Notes under the pieces: model-generated
Told to the model about the DNA's origin: nothing
Seen by the model: only the letters and a program-made list of their open reading frames with translations
Databases searched by the model: none
Shown: one piece after another, positions 18,958 to 27,960 of the stretch
Layout: every line of letters begins with the position of its first letter
Numbering within the stretch: the stretch's first letter is position 1
DNA from: Rhodanobacter thiooxydans
Lineage (GTDB): Bacteria > Pseudomonadota > Gammaproteobacteria > Xanthomonadales > Rhodanobacteraceae
Assembly: GCF_021545845.1 (NCBI RefSeq)
Contig: NZ_CP088923.1
Span: 3,720,001-3,784,000, forward strand
Reading direction: 5' to 3'
Length of the DNA: 64,000 bases
Translations under genes and position numbers: made by a program

Positions 18958-20484
18958 ATGGATACGTTGCTGCCTGTCGCACCGGGAATATGCCGTCGCA
19001 CTCGCGGCCTGCGCCTCGCTGCGCCCCTGCTCGCCCTGCTGCTCGTCGTGCCGTTCGCGCATGCCGAAAACAACAAAGACGGCAAGGCCGTCACCCCCAT
19101 CATCGCCCAGATCGACGCCGGCCACTTCAAGGCCGCCGAAGCGGCGATCGCCGACGCACTGGCACAACCCGGACTGACCGCCGGCACGCGCGACGCGCTC
19201 GCCTTCCAGCGTGAACGCATGCGCCGCATCCTGCTCGACTTCACGCTGAGCGCCGACGATGTCGAGGCGCGCGTGCACAAGCAGATCCCCGACCTCACCG
19301 ATGCCGAGTTCGCCAAATGGGACGCGGCCGGCCTGTTCGAACATCAGCTGATTGACGGCCGCACGCTGTACTTCAAGCGCGCGCCCGGCAACCTGTTCCG
19401 GCTCAGCCCCGAAGCGGTGGCGCGGCGAGCGGTGCGGACGCCGATCAGCGACGGCCCGATGGAAGTGCTGAACGACCACCAGCGCGCGATCTACCAGGCC
19501 GCGCTGGCCGAACACAAGAGCAGCGTGCTGCCGCAGCGCCTGCGCATGACGCAGACGCTGAGCATCGACGCCGACGCGGTGCCCGCCGGCGAGACGGTGC
19601 GCGCATGGATCCCCTACCCGCAGGCGGTGCCGGGCCAGCAGGAAGACATCCGCTACGTGGCCAGCATGCCGGCGAAACACGACATCGCGCCGGCGTCGGC
19701 GCCGCAGCGCACGGTGTACCTGGAAAAGCCCGCCGTGGCCGGGCAGAAGACGGTGTTCTCGGTCACCTACGAGCTGACCCTGCTGGCGCAGTACCACGCG
19801 CTCGACCCGGCCAAGGTCACCGCGGAAAAAATCACGCCGGAACTGGCCCCGTTCGTGGCCGAGCGCGCGCCGCACATCGTGTTCACCGACGCGATGCGCG
19901 CGTTCTCGCGCAAGGTCGTCGGCGACGAGAAGAACCCGTACCGCATCGCACAGAAGCTGTTCGCCGCGGTCGACCGCATCCCCTGGGCCGGCGCGCGCGA
20001 GTACTCGACGATCTCCAACATCAGCGACTACGCGCTGCACGCCGGCCACGCCGACTGCGGCCAGCAGACCCTGCTGCTGATGACCCTGCTGCGGCTCAAC
20101 GGCATCCCCGCGCGCTGGCAGTCGGGCATGGTCTATTCGGACGACGGCAGCCGTTACAGCAACATCCACGACTGGGGCTACCTATACCTGCCGCCGTACG
20201 GCTGGGTGCCGATGGACGTCACCACCGGCCGCCTGCAGCCGAAACCCGGCGACGACCAGGCGCTGGAGTGGTTCTACCTCGGCGGCCTCGACAACTGGCG
20301 CATCGCCTTCAACGACGACTTCGGCCGCCGCTTCCAGCCGTCCAAACGGCACTTCCGTTCCGACGACGTGGACTCGCAGCGCGGCGAAGCCGAATGGCGC
20401 GGCGGCAACCTTTATTTCGATCAACTGGATTACGACTTCGACTGGCAGGTTCTGCCAGCGGCGCAGGGACGCAGCAGCAACTAA
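18958..20484 (+). CDS. Exported transglutaminase-like protein
   Basis: 508 residues from ATG 18958; a TTG at 18904 is also in frame but GGGGA precedes 18958. The signal peptide has a long hydrophobic core (APLLALLLVVPFAHA). The C-terminal transglutaminase core has Cys367 in HADCGQQTLLLMTLL, His in NIHDWGYLYLPPYGW and Asp in VPMDVTTG, a full papain-like triad. Such bacterial domains are usually peptidases or amidases. As first gene of the rightward arm it may cut cross-linked stem peptides; that is inferred from context only. Confidence 0.82.
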   Translation: MDTLLPVAPGICRRTRGLRLAAPLLALLLVVPFAHAENNKDGKAVTPIIAQIDAGHFKAAEAAIADALAQPGLTAGTRDALAFQRERMRRILLDFTLSADDVEARVHKQIPDLTDAEFAKWDAAGLFEHQLIDGRTLYFKRAPGNLFRLSPEAVARRAVRTPISDGPMEVLNDHQRAIYQAALAEHKSSVLPQRLRMTQTLSIDADAVPAGETVRAWIPYPQAVPGQQEDIRYVASMPAKHDIAPASAPQRTVYLEKPAVAGQKTVFSVTYELTLLAQYHALDPAKVTAEKITPELAPFVAERAPHIVFTDAMRAFSRKVVGDEKNPYRIAQKLFAAVDRIPWAGAREYSTISNISDYALHAGHADCGQQTLLLMTLLRLNGIPARWQSGMVYSDDGSRYSNIHDWGYLYLPPYGWVPMDVTTGRLQPKPGDDQALEWFYLGGLDNWRIAFNDDFGRRFQPSKRHFRSDDVDSQRGEAEWRGGNLYFDQLDYDFDWQVLPAAQGRSSN

Positions 20485-20542
20485 CCAACCAGCAGCTTTT
20501 CATGAACATGGCATCGACGGCGTCGATGGGGGAGATGGGGAC

Positions 20543-23539
20543 ATGAACAATACCCGGACATTGCGCAGGACCGTACTCGGCACGGCGCTCGGACTGGCAC
20601 TGGCCGCCTTCGGCGGACCGCAGGTGTACGCAGCCAACAACGACGGTTCGGTGGCCGGCCGCACCCAGGCCGGCGCCACCGTGGTCGTGACCAATCCGGC
20701 CACCGGCCTGACCCGCACGATCACCGCCGACAACGACGGCAACTACCGCTTCCCGTTCCTGCCGGTGGGCCAGTACACCATCAGCGCCAGCAGCAGCGGC
20801 CAGCCGGTGGGGCCGACGCGCAACGTCACGGTGGCGCTGGGCACCACCACCACGGTGGACCTGGGCGCGGCGAACGCGACCAGCCTGGCCACCATCAACG
20901 TCACCGGCTCGGTGCTGCCGGTGATCGACGTGAGCTCCACCGAGTCGGCCACCATCGTCTCGCGCGCCGAACTGGCGCGCCTGCCGGTCGACCAGAACGT
21001 CACCTCGGTGGCCCTGCTGGCCCCCGGCGTGGTCAAGGGCAACGCTGCCTTCGGCGGCATTTCCTTCGGCGGCTCCTCGATCGCCGAGAACGCGTTCTAC
21101 GTCAACGGCCTCAACGTCACCGACTTCTACAACCGCAACGGTTTCTCCGAGGCACCGTTCGCGTTCTACGACCAGTTCCAGGTCAAGACCGGCGGCTACT
21201 CGGTCGAGTTCGGCCGCACCACCGGCGGTGTGGTCAACGCGGTGGTGCGTTCGGGCTCCAACGAATTCAAGGGCGGCATGGAGATCACCCTGGAACCGGG
21301 CAACTGGCATTCGCGCGCCGATGACCACTACGACGCCAGCGGCCGGCGCTACCTCACCGCCAGCCGCGACCAGGACTCGCTGGTGAAGACCAACGTCTGG
21401 GCCTCCGGCCCGATCGTCAAGGACAAGCTGTTCATCTTCGCCATGTACGAGGCGCGCGGCAGCAGCCCGCGCAACACCAACAACGCCGGCACCACGCTGA
21501 CTTCCAACAACTCGCACACCGGCTTCTGGGGCACCACCATCGACTGGAACATCACCGGCAGCAACGTGCTGCAGCTGATGGCGTTCTCCGACAAGAACAA
21601 GAACACCGGCGACGTCTACGGCTACGACTACGACACCAACACCACCGGCACCCGCACCAACCAGGTCTTCACCGACACCGGCGGCAAGAACTGGGCATTG
21701 ACCTGGACCAGCTACCTCACCAACGACCTGTCGATGAAGCTGATGACCGGTCGCAACGAGCGCGAGGCGTTCACCCACTCGCAGCTGGACATCGACTGCA
21801 ACTACGTCGCGGCCAACAACGCCTTCAGGCGGCTGCACGACCCCGGCGTGCGGCTGGGCTGCACCAGCAGTTCCTCCGTGTACAAGCGCAACGACACCCG
21901 CAAGCAGGCGCGTGCCGACTTCGAGTGGACGCTGGGCGACCACCTGGTGCGCTTCGGCTACGACCACGAGAACGACACCTCCGACTACAGCCGCCACTAC
22001 GCCGGACCGGGTGCGTACTACTACAACCTGTACGCCGCCAGCGCCGGCTCCACCATCTCCAACGGCGGCGTGGTGCCGGCCGGCTACGACGCCTACGTGC
22101 GCGCGCGGCGCTATGAGATCGCCGGCACCTTCACCACCAAGAACGCCGCGTACTACATCGAGGACAACTGGCAGCTCACGCCCAACCTGGTGATCAACGC
22201 CGGCGTGCGCAACGACAGCTTCGACAACCAGGACGCCGCCGGCCGCAGCTACATCAAGATGAGCCGGCAGATCGCGCCACGGCTGGGCTTCTCCTGGGAC
22301 ATGAAGGGCGACGGCAGCACCAAGCTGTTTGGCAACCTCGGCCGCTACTACCTGCCGGTGGCCAACGTGATCAACATCAAGCAGGCCGGCGGCCTGCTCG
22401 ACGAGCGCACCTACTACGCGTTCGCCGGCTGGGAGTACAAGACCCTCAACGGCGTGCAGTACGCTGTCCCGAAGCTCGGGCCGCAAATCGGCGCGGTCGA
22501 CAATTCGCAGGGCGACGGCACCGTGGGCGACCTGCGTTCCGAGGTCGACAAGAACATGGACCCGGTCTACCAGGACGAGGCGATCCTGGGCTTCCAGCAG
22601 CTGATCACGTCGCAGTGGTCGTGGGGCGTCAGCGCCACCTACCGGCGCCTGCACAACGCGATCGACGACATGGAGATCACCGCCACCCCGCAGTGCGGCG
22701 GCAACGGCTACATCGGCTGGGTGATGGCCAACCCAGGCAAGAACGTCACCGTGTGGGGCGACACCCACTGCACCGGCACCGCCGACGGCTGGGTCACCAT
22801 CGATACCTCCAAGCAAGGCTGGGCGATGTACGACGCCTCCGGCAATTATCTCGGCCAGCGCGGCTGGGTGAAGCCGAAGCGAACCTACGCCGCCGTCGAG
22901 CTGCAGTTGAACCGCGCGTGGGACGAGAAATGGGCGATGAACGCCTCGTACACGATGTCGTGGAACCGCGGCAACGCGGAAGGCCCGGTCAACTCGGATA
23001 CCGACTTCGACGACACCGGCCGCACCGAGAACTTCGACGATCCGTGGGTGAACCTGGGCGGCAACGGCTACCTGCCGAACGACCGCCGCCACCAGTTCAA
23101 GCTGCGCGGCACCTATGCGCTCACCCCGCACTGGCAGCTGGGCGCCGATGTGAACGCCGCCTCCGGCGGCCCGATCACCGGCTTCGGCGTAGGCAACCCC
23201 TACGACGCCACCAACTACCACAGCTACTTCATCTGCGTGCAGAACTGCGACTCGCCGGTATCCGAGAACCGCGTCTACCAGCGCTCGCCGCGCGGCAAGT
23301 ACGGCCGCCTGCCGTGGACCTTCACGCTCAACGCCGGCATCAGCTACATCCTGCCGTTCGAAGGCGGCGAGTTCCGGGTCAAGCTGGCCGTCTACAACCT
23401 GCTCAACCAGAAGCACACCACCGCGGTGGACCAGGATCTGCAGACGTCCATCTCCAACTCCACCAGCGACACGTTCCGCCAGCCGCTGGGCTTCCAGTCG
23501 CCGCGGTTCACCCAGCTGACGATGTCCGTCAACTTCTGA
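20543..23539 (+). CDS. TonB-dependent outer-membrane receptor, Oar/CarboxypepD_reg type
   Basis: 998 residues. Signal peptide to QVYA, then a carboxypeptidase-regulatory-like fold (AGATVVVTNPATGLTRTI and DNDGNYRFPFLPVGQYTIS, about 42-80), a plug (VIDVSSTESATIVSRAELARLP, then LAPGVV; about 125-240) and a long beta-barrel ending in SPRFTQLTMSVNF with terminal Phe. The Oar-like group imports large or peptide ligands. It follows the transglutaminase by 58 bases with GGGGA before the ATG, and ends in a strong terminator. Muropeptide import is inferred from the neighbours. Confidence 0.9.
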   Translation: MNNTRTLRRTVLGTALGLALAAFGGPQVYAANNDGSVAGRTQAGATVVVTNPATGLTRTITADNDGNYRFPFLPVGQYTISASSSGQPVGPTRNVTVALGTTTTVDLGAANATSLATINVTGSVLPVIDVSSTESATIVSRAELARLPVDQNVTSVALLAPGVVKGNAAFGGISFGGSSIAENAFYVNGLNVTDFYNRNGFSEAPFAFYDQFQVKTGGYSVEFGRTTGGVVNAVVRSGSNEFKGGMEITLEPGNWHSRADDHYDASGRRYLTASRDQDSLVKTNVWASGPIVKDKLFIFAMYEARGSSPRNTNNAGTTLTSNNSHTGFWGTTIDWNITGSNVLQLMAFSDKNKNTGDVYGYDYDTNTTGTRTNQVFTDTGGKNWALTWTSYLTNDLSMKLMTGRNEREAFTHSQLDIDCNYVAANNAFRRLHDPGVRLGCTSSSSVYKRNDTRKQARADFEWTLGDHLVRFGYDHENDTSDYSRHYAGPGAYYYNLYAASAGSTISNGGVVPAGYDAYVRARRYEIAGTFTTKNAAYYIEDNWQLTPNLVINAGVRNDSFDNQDAAGRSYIKMSRQIAPRLGFSWDMKGDGSTKLFGNLGRYYLPVANVINIKQAGGLLDERTYYAFAGWEYKTLNGVQYAVPKLGPQIGAVDNSQGDGTVGDLRSEVDKNMDPVYQDEAILGFQQLITSQWSWGVSATYRRLHNAIDDMEITATPQCGGNGYIGWVMANPGKNVTVWGDTHCTGTADGWVTIDTSKQGWAMYDASGNYLGQRGWVKPKRTYAAVELQLNRAWDEKWAMNASYTMSWNRGNAEGPVNSDTDFDDTGRTENFDDPWVNLGGNGYLPNDRRHQFKLRGTYALTPHWQLGADVNAASGGPITGFGVGNPYDATNYHSYFICVQNCDSPVSENRVYQRSPRGKYGRLPWTFTLNAGISYILPFEGGEFRVKLAVYNLLNQKHTTAVDQDLQTSISNSTSDTFRQPLGFQSPRFTQLTMSVNF

Positions 23540-23557
23540 TCGGCCTCCCCCGGCCGT

Positions 23558-23587
23558 GGCCCGCGCAATTGGCGGGCCGCTTTTTTT
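23558..23587 (+). terminator. Rho-independent terminator after the TonB receptor
   Basis: GGCCCGC (23558-23564), loop, GCGGGCC (23572-23578), GC, then seven T. It separates the receptor from lysA, so the downstream genes must be read through or have their own promoter; none is obvious in the 35 bases left. Confidence 0.9.
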
Positions 23588-23622
23588 CCGGCGCCACCGC
23601 ACCAGCCACCGATAGCGAACCC

Positions 23623-24927
23623 ATGCCCACGCAGACGACGAACCGCCCGGCAGCGCAGGAAACCGCCCGGGAAACGGACGGTGCCCCCGGCATGTTCGAC
23701 GGCGTCGACCTGCGGCAACTGGCCGAACGCATCGCCACCCCCTTTCATGCCTACTCCGCCAGCGCGATCCGCCAGCGCATCGACGAACTCCAGGCCGCGC
23801 TGGCCGGCCTCGACGCCGCCATCTGCTTCGCGGTCAAGGCCAACCCGAACCTCGCCATCCTGCAATTGATGGCGAACGCCGGCGTCGGCGCCGACATCGT
23901 CTCGGTCGGCGAACTGCGCCGCGCGCTCAACGCCGGCATCCCGGCCGAGCGCATCGTGTTTTCCGGCGTCGGCAAGAGCGCCGACGAGATCGCCGGCGCG
24001 TTGAACGTCGGCATCATGCACTTCAACGTCGAATCGCTGGACGAGCTGCACACCCTGCAGCGCCTCGCGAAAGCGCAAGAGGTGACCGCGCGTGCCGCAA
24101 TGCGCATCAACCCCGACGTGGACGCGCAGACCCACGCGAGGATCTCCACCGGCAAATCGGAAAACAAGTTCGGCGTCAGCATCGACGAGGCACGCCGCTG
24201 GTTCGCCGGCCGCAAGGCGCTGACCCACGTGCAGCTCGACGGCCTGCACGTGCACATTGGCTCGCAGATCCTCAGCCTCGACCCGTTCCGCCTCGCGCTG
24301 CAGCGGGTCGCCGCGTTCTGGCGCGAACTCGAACAGGCCGGCCATCCGGTCAACAGCATCGACGTGGGCGGCGGTCTCGGCGTGTGCTACCGCGCCGGCG
24401 TGGACCGGCCACTCGCTGCCACCGATTACGTCGGCGTGATCCGCGCCGCGCTGGCCGGCTTCCGCGGCCGCCTGCTGCTGGAGCCGGGCCGCTGGCTGGT
24501 GGCCGAGGCTGGCGTGCTGCTGACCCGCGTGCTGCGCATCAAGCAAGGCGCCGAGCGGCGCTTCCTGGTGCTGGACGCGGCGATGAACGATCTGCAGCGG
24601 CCCAGCCTGTACGACGCCTGGCACGACATCGTGCCGGTCGCGGACGAACCGCGCCCGCCGGCTACCTACGACATCGTCGGCCCGGTCTGCGAAACCGGCG
24701 ATACTTTCGCTCGGGCGCGCGAGCTGCCCGAGTGCTCGGCGGGCGACCTCTTGCTGATCAGGGCCACCGGCGCGTACGGTGCGTCGATGGCGTCCAGCTA
24801 CAACTCGCGGACGCTGGCGGCCGAGGTCCTGCTCGACCAGGGCCGCTATGCCGTGGTGCGCCGTCGCCAGCACTTCGAGGAAATGATCGCCGGCGAGCAG
24901 CCGGCGCGGAACTGGGAAACCGCATGA
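23623..24927 (+). CDS. lysA: Diaminopimelate decarboxylase (alanine-racemase-fold PLP enzyme)
   Basis: 434 residues. Decarboxylates meso-DAP to L-lysine. PLP Lys72 in CFAVKANPN; also GADIVSVGELRRAL, SGVGKS, HVHIGSQ, GGGLG, EPGRWLV, GPVCETGDTFARAR and GAYGASMASSYNSR, all LysA landmarks. The open frame runs upstream through the receptor gene in another frame, so ATG 23623 is chosen; ATG 23692 is an alternative. Its stop overlaps the dipeptidase start (ATGA). In this setting it may convert DAP freed from murein peptides, but it could equally be the biosynthetic enzyme. Confidence 0.92.
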   Translation: MPTQTTNRPAAQETARETDGAPGMFDGVDLRQLAERIATPFHAYSASAIRQRIDELQAALAGLDAAICFAVKANPNLAILQLMANAGVGADIVSVGELRRALNAGIPAERIVFSGVGKSADEIAGALNVGIMHFNVESLDELHTLQRLAKAQEVTARAAMRINPDVDAQTHARISTGKSENKFGVSIDEARRWFAGRKALTHVQLDGLHVHIGSQILSLDPFRLALQRVAAFWRELEQAGHPVNSIDVGGGLGVCYRAGVDRPLAATDYVGVIRAALAGFRGRLLLEPGRWLVAEAGVLLTRVLRIKQGAERRFLVLDAAMNDLQRPSLYDAWHDIVPVADEPRPPATYDIVGPVCETGDTFARARELPECSAGDLLLIRATGAYGASMASSYNSRTLAAEVLLDQGRYAVVRRRQHFEEMIAGEQPARNWETA

Positions 24928-26135
24928 ACCTGACCGTCCGCCTCGCCCTTCTCGCCGCCCTGGCCTGGCCCGCCGCTTCGCCGGCGCAGGCCGCGCAGGA
25001 CCCACCGGTCACCATCGACACCCACGTCGACATTCCGTTCAACTACATGGCCGAGCCGCGCTTCGACGTCGGCAAGGACACCCGCCTGCTGGTCGACCTC
25101 GGCAAGATGGAGCGCGGCGGCCTCAACGCGGTGTTCTTCGTGGTGTGGGTGCCGCAGCACGCACTCGACGCCGCCGGCTACGCCAAGGCGGTGCAGCAGG
25201 CCAGCCAGAAGTACGACGGCATCGGCCGCATGCTGATGATGTATCCCGACCGCATCCGCCTGGCCACCACACCGGAGCAGCTCGTCGCCAACCACAAGGC
25301 CGGCCTGCTCTCGGCCACCATCGAGATCGAGAACGCCTACTCGCTCGGCCACGACCTCCGCCGCCTCGACGCCGCGTTCGATCGTGGCGCCCGTTCGGTC
25401 GGCCTGGTCCATGTCGGCAACAACGACCTGTGCACCAGCTCGCTGCCCGACACCGAACACAGCGAGCCGGCGATGAACAGCGCCGGCGACCAGGGCATGA
25501 GCGCGTTCGGCCGCGCCGTGGTGAAGCGCGCCAACCAGCTCGGCATGCTGGTCGACATCTCGCACGCCTCGGACAAGTGCGTGCGCGATGCGCTCCAGGC
25601 ATCCGCCGCCCCGATCATCGCCACCCACTCCGGTGCCCGCGCCGTGCTCGACCACCCGCGCAACCTGCCCGACGAGCTGCTGCGCGCGATCGCCGCGAAG
25701 GGCGGCGTGGTGCAGGCAGTGGCGTACAAGGAATTCCTGAAGCACGACCCCGGCCGCGAGGCTGCCGAGAAGAAATTGCAGGAGGCCGTGGCCAAACAGG
25801 CCGGCGAGAAGGCATACGACAGCGACAACGACGACTACCGGCCCGAGATGGAAGCAGGCATGGCCGAGATCCAGAAGACCTACCCGCTGGCCACGCTGGA
25901 CGACTACGTGAAGCAGATCCGGCACATGGTGAAAGTGGCTGGCATCGACCACGTCGGCCTCGCCTCTGACTTCGACGGCGGTGGTGGCATCACCAGCTGG
26001 AAGGACGCCAGCGAAACCCGCAACGTCACCGCTGCGCTGCGCAAGGCCGGCTTCAGCGACGCCGACATCGCCAAACTGTGGGGCGGCAACCTGCTGCGCG
26101 TGTGGGGCGAGGTCGAGCGGCATGCGCAACATTGA
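24924..26135 (+). CDS. Exported M19-family membrane (renal) dipeptidase
   Basis: 403 residues. Signal peptide to PAQA. Binuclear zinc site pieces: His34 and Asp36 in IDTHVD, the bridging Glu in IEIENAYS, and His residues in DISHAS and THSGAR; the C-terminus has GIDHVGLASDFDGGGG. These enzymes split dipeptides, including ones with a D-residue at the C-terminus. It would finish epimerised or VanX-type dipeptides from the wall. Start ATG overlaps the lysA stop. Confidence 0.92.
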   Translation: MNLTVRLALLAALAWPAASPAQAAQDPPVTIDTHVDIPFNYMAEPRFDVGKDTRLLVDLGKMERGGLNAVFFVVWVPQHALDAAGYAKAVQQASQKYDGIGRMLMMYPDRIRLATTPEQLVANHKAGLLSATIEIENAYSLGHDLRRLDAAFDRGARSVGLVHVGNNDLCTSSLPDTEHSEPAMNSAGDQGMSAFGRAVVKRANQLGMLVDISHASDKCVRDALQASAAPIIATHSGARAVLDHPRNLPDELLRAIAAKGGVVQAVAYKEFLKHDPGREAAEKKLQEAVAKQAGEKAYDSDNDDYRPEMEAGMAEIQKTYPLATLDDYVKQIRHMVKVAGIDHVGLASDFDGGGGITSWKDASETRNVTAALRKAGFSDADIAKLWGGNLLRVWGEVERHAQH

Positions 26136-27960
26136 CGCCGCGCACTTTCTGCTCCCTCCCCTGCATTGCAGGGGAGGGTTGGGATGGGGTGCTCTCCCGC
26201 ACGCCCGGGCCACCCCTTCCCTGCCTCCCCCTGCAAGCAGGGGGAGGAGTCAGAAGCGCAGCGCCGACGCTCTGCTCCCTCCCCTGCATTGCAGGGGAGG
26301 GTTGGGGTGGGGTGCTCTCCCGCACGCCCGAGCCACCCCCTCCCAACCTCCCCCTGCAGGCAGGGGGAGGAGCCAGAAGCATTCGCTCCCTCCCCTGCAT
26401 TGCAGGGGAGGGCTGGGGTGGGGTGCTCTTGCCCTTCTGCTCCTACTCGCACCGTTTGGCACCAACGCCCGATCCGCCAACCGCATCTATGACCCCATCG
26501 TCGACGCCGTCGTCGCCCGCTATCATCTGCCCGGCATCGCCGTCGGCGTGATCGAGAACGGGCAGGTCGTCTATATGCGCACCGCCGGCGAGACCGTCGC
26601 CGGCTCTGGCCAGCCGGTCACCCCGCGCACGCTGTTCAAGATCGCCTCCAACAGCAAGGCGATGACCACCGCCCTGCTCGGCCGGCTGGTCGACCAGGGC
26701 AAGCTGCGCTGGGACGATCCGGTGACGAAGTACCTGCCGCAGTTCCGCATGCACGACCCGTGGGTCACCACGAACATGCGCGTGGCCGACCTGCTCACCC
26801 ATTCCAGCGGCCTGCCCGAGGGCGGCGGCGACCTGATGCTGTGGCCGGAGCCGAATGCGTTCACCCGCGCCGACATCATCCACGGCCTGGCCTTCATCAA
26901 GCCCAGCTACAGCTTCCGTGCGCAGTACCAGTACGACAACCTGCTCTACGTGGTGGCCGGCGAAGTGGCCGCCGCCGCAGGCGGTGCGCCGTACGAGACG
27001 CTGATGCGCCGCGAGGTGTTCGCGCCGCTGGGGCTGGACCGCTGCCAGGTCGGCGCATGGAACCGCGACGCGGTCGGCGACGTGGCCGCGCCGCACCGTC
27101 GCGACGGCAACCGCAATGTGGCGATGCCCGAGGCCACGGCAATCCCCGCGATCACCTCCGCGGCGGCCGGCGGCATCCGCTGCGGCCTCACCGACATGCT
27201 GAGCTGGGCGCGCAACTGGCTGACACCCACCCACGCGCAGCTGCAATGGCTGTCGCCGGTGCAGCGCGAAGTGCTGCAGGCGCCGCACATGCTGATCCCG
27301 ATTTCCGAACAGCGCCGCGCCTGGGATAACACGCACGTGATGGCCTACGGCTACGGCTGGCGCATGGCCGACGTCGACGGCCAGTGGAGCGTGTGGCACA
27401 CCGGCACGCTGAACGGCATGTACTCGATGCTGGCCCTGCTGCCCGACCGCGACGACGGCTTCGTGTTCATGATCAACGGCGACGCGGACGAAGCGCGCAC
27501 CGTGCTTGGCGAAGTATTGATGAAGCACTTCACCGCGCCCGGCGACGATCGCGGCGTGGACTGGTACGCCGATGCGCTGGCGCAGCGGGCGAAGCAGCGG
27601 GCGCCGTCGTCGTCCGCGCCGGATACCTCGGCGCAGCGGCCAGCCTCGCCGGCCGAACTGGCGCACTGGAGCGGGCAGTATCGCGACGCGTGGTTCGGCG
27701 ACGTCACGCTATGCCCGCGCGAGGGGAAGATGCATTTCGCCGCCGCGAAGTCGCCGACACTGGCCGGCACGGTGATGCGCCTGGGCGATCGCTACCTGGT
27801 GCACTGGGACGATTCGGCCAACCTCGACGCCTGGCTGGATTTTCGCGCCGTCAGCAACGACCAGCCGATCGCCCTGCGCATGGCCAAGCTCGACCCGCTG
27901 GGCGACTTCAGCTCCGATTATGAAGACCTCGACTTCCGCCGCGTAGGACGCTGCCCATGA
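26122..27960 (+). CDS. Serine beta-lactamase-fold hydrolase (class C/DD-peptidase-like) with repeat-expanded N-terminus
   Basis: 612 residues from ATG 26122, which overlaps the dipeptidase end. The catalytic domain is clear: Ser176-x-x-Lys179 in IASNSK, YDN in QYQYDNLLY and HTG in VWHTGTLNG. A DUF3471-like C-terminal domain (about 525-612) follows. Residues 11-103 come from three in-frame copies of a palindromic repeat (26152-26430) lying between MRNIDAAHFL and a hydrophobic stretch LALLLLLAPFGTNA that looks like the rest of a signal peptide. The true start may instead be a TTG or GTG in the repeats. Substrate likely D-amino-acyl or muropeptide; the next start overlaps (ATGA). Confidence 0.82.
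   Translation: MRNIDAAHFLLPPLHCRGGLGWGALPHARATPSLPPPASRGRSQKRSADALLPPLHCRGGLGWGALPHARATPSQPPPAGRGRSQKHSLPPLHCRGGLGWGALALLLLLAPFGTNARSANRIYDPIVDAVVARYHLPGIAVGVIENGQVVYMRTAGETVAGSGQPVTPRTLFKIASNSKAMTTALLGRLVDQGKLRWDDPVTKYLPQFRMHDPWVTTNMRVADLLTHSSGLPEGGGDLMLWPEPNAFTRADIIHGLAFIKPSYSFRAQYQYDNLLYVVAGEVAAAAGGAPYETLMRREVFAPLGLDRCQVGAWNRDAVGDVAAPHRRDGNRNVAMPEATAIPAITSAAAGGIRCGLTDMLSWARNWLTPTHAQLQWLSPVQREVLQAPHMLIPISEQRRAWDNTHVMAYGYGWRMADVDGQWSVWHTGTLNGMYSMLALLPDRDDGFVFMINGDADEARTVLGEVLMKHFTAPGDDRGVDWYADALAQRAKQRAPSSSAPDTSAQRPASPAELAHWSGQYRDAWFGDVTLCPREGKMHFAAAKSPTLAGTVMRLGDRYLVHWDDSANLDAWLDFRAVSNDQPIALRMAKLDPLGDFSSDYEDLDFRRVGRCP
26152..26430. repeat. Three tandem copies of a C/G-rich palindromic repeat inside a reading frame
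   Basis: CTCCCTCCCCTGCATTGCAG with its palindromic partner begins at 26152, 26275 and 26386. Each unit carries a second palindrome (CCTCCCCCTGC-GCAGGGGGAGG type) and GGGGTGCTCTCCCGCACGCC. Unit offsets are 123 and 111 bases, both multiples of three, so the reading frame stays open through all of them. Confidence 0.9.

Noticed and set aside
26152..26430. CRISPR array
   Set aside because: Only three units, the intervening sequence is itself repeated and palindromic, and there are no cas genes nearby. It is a REP-type repeat.
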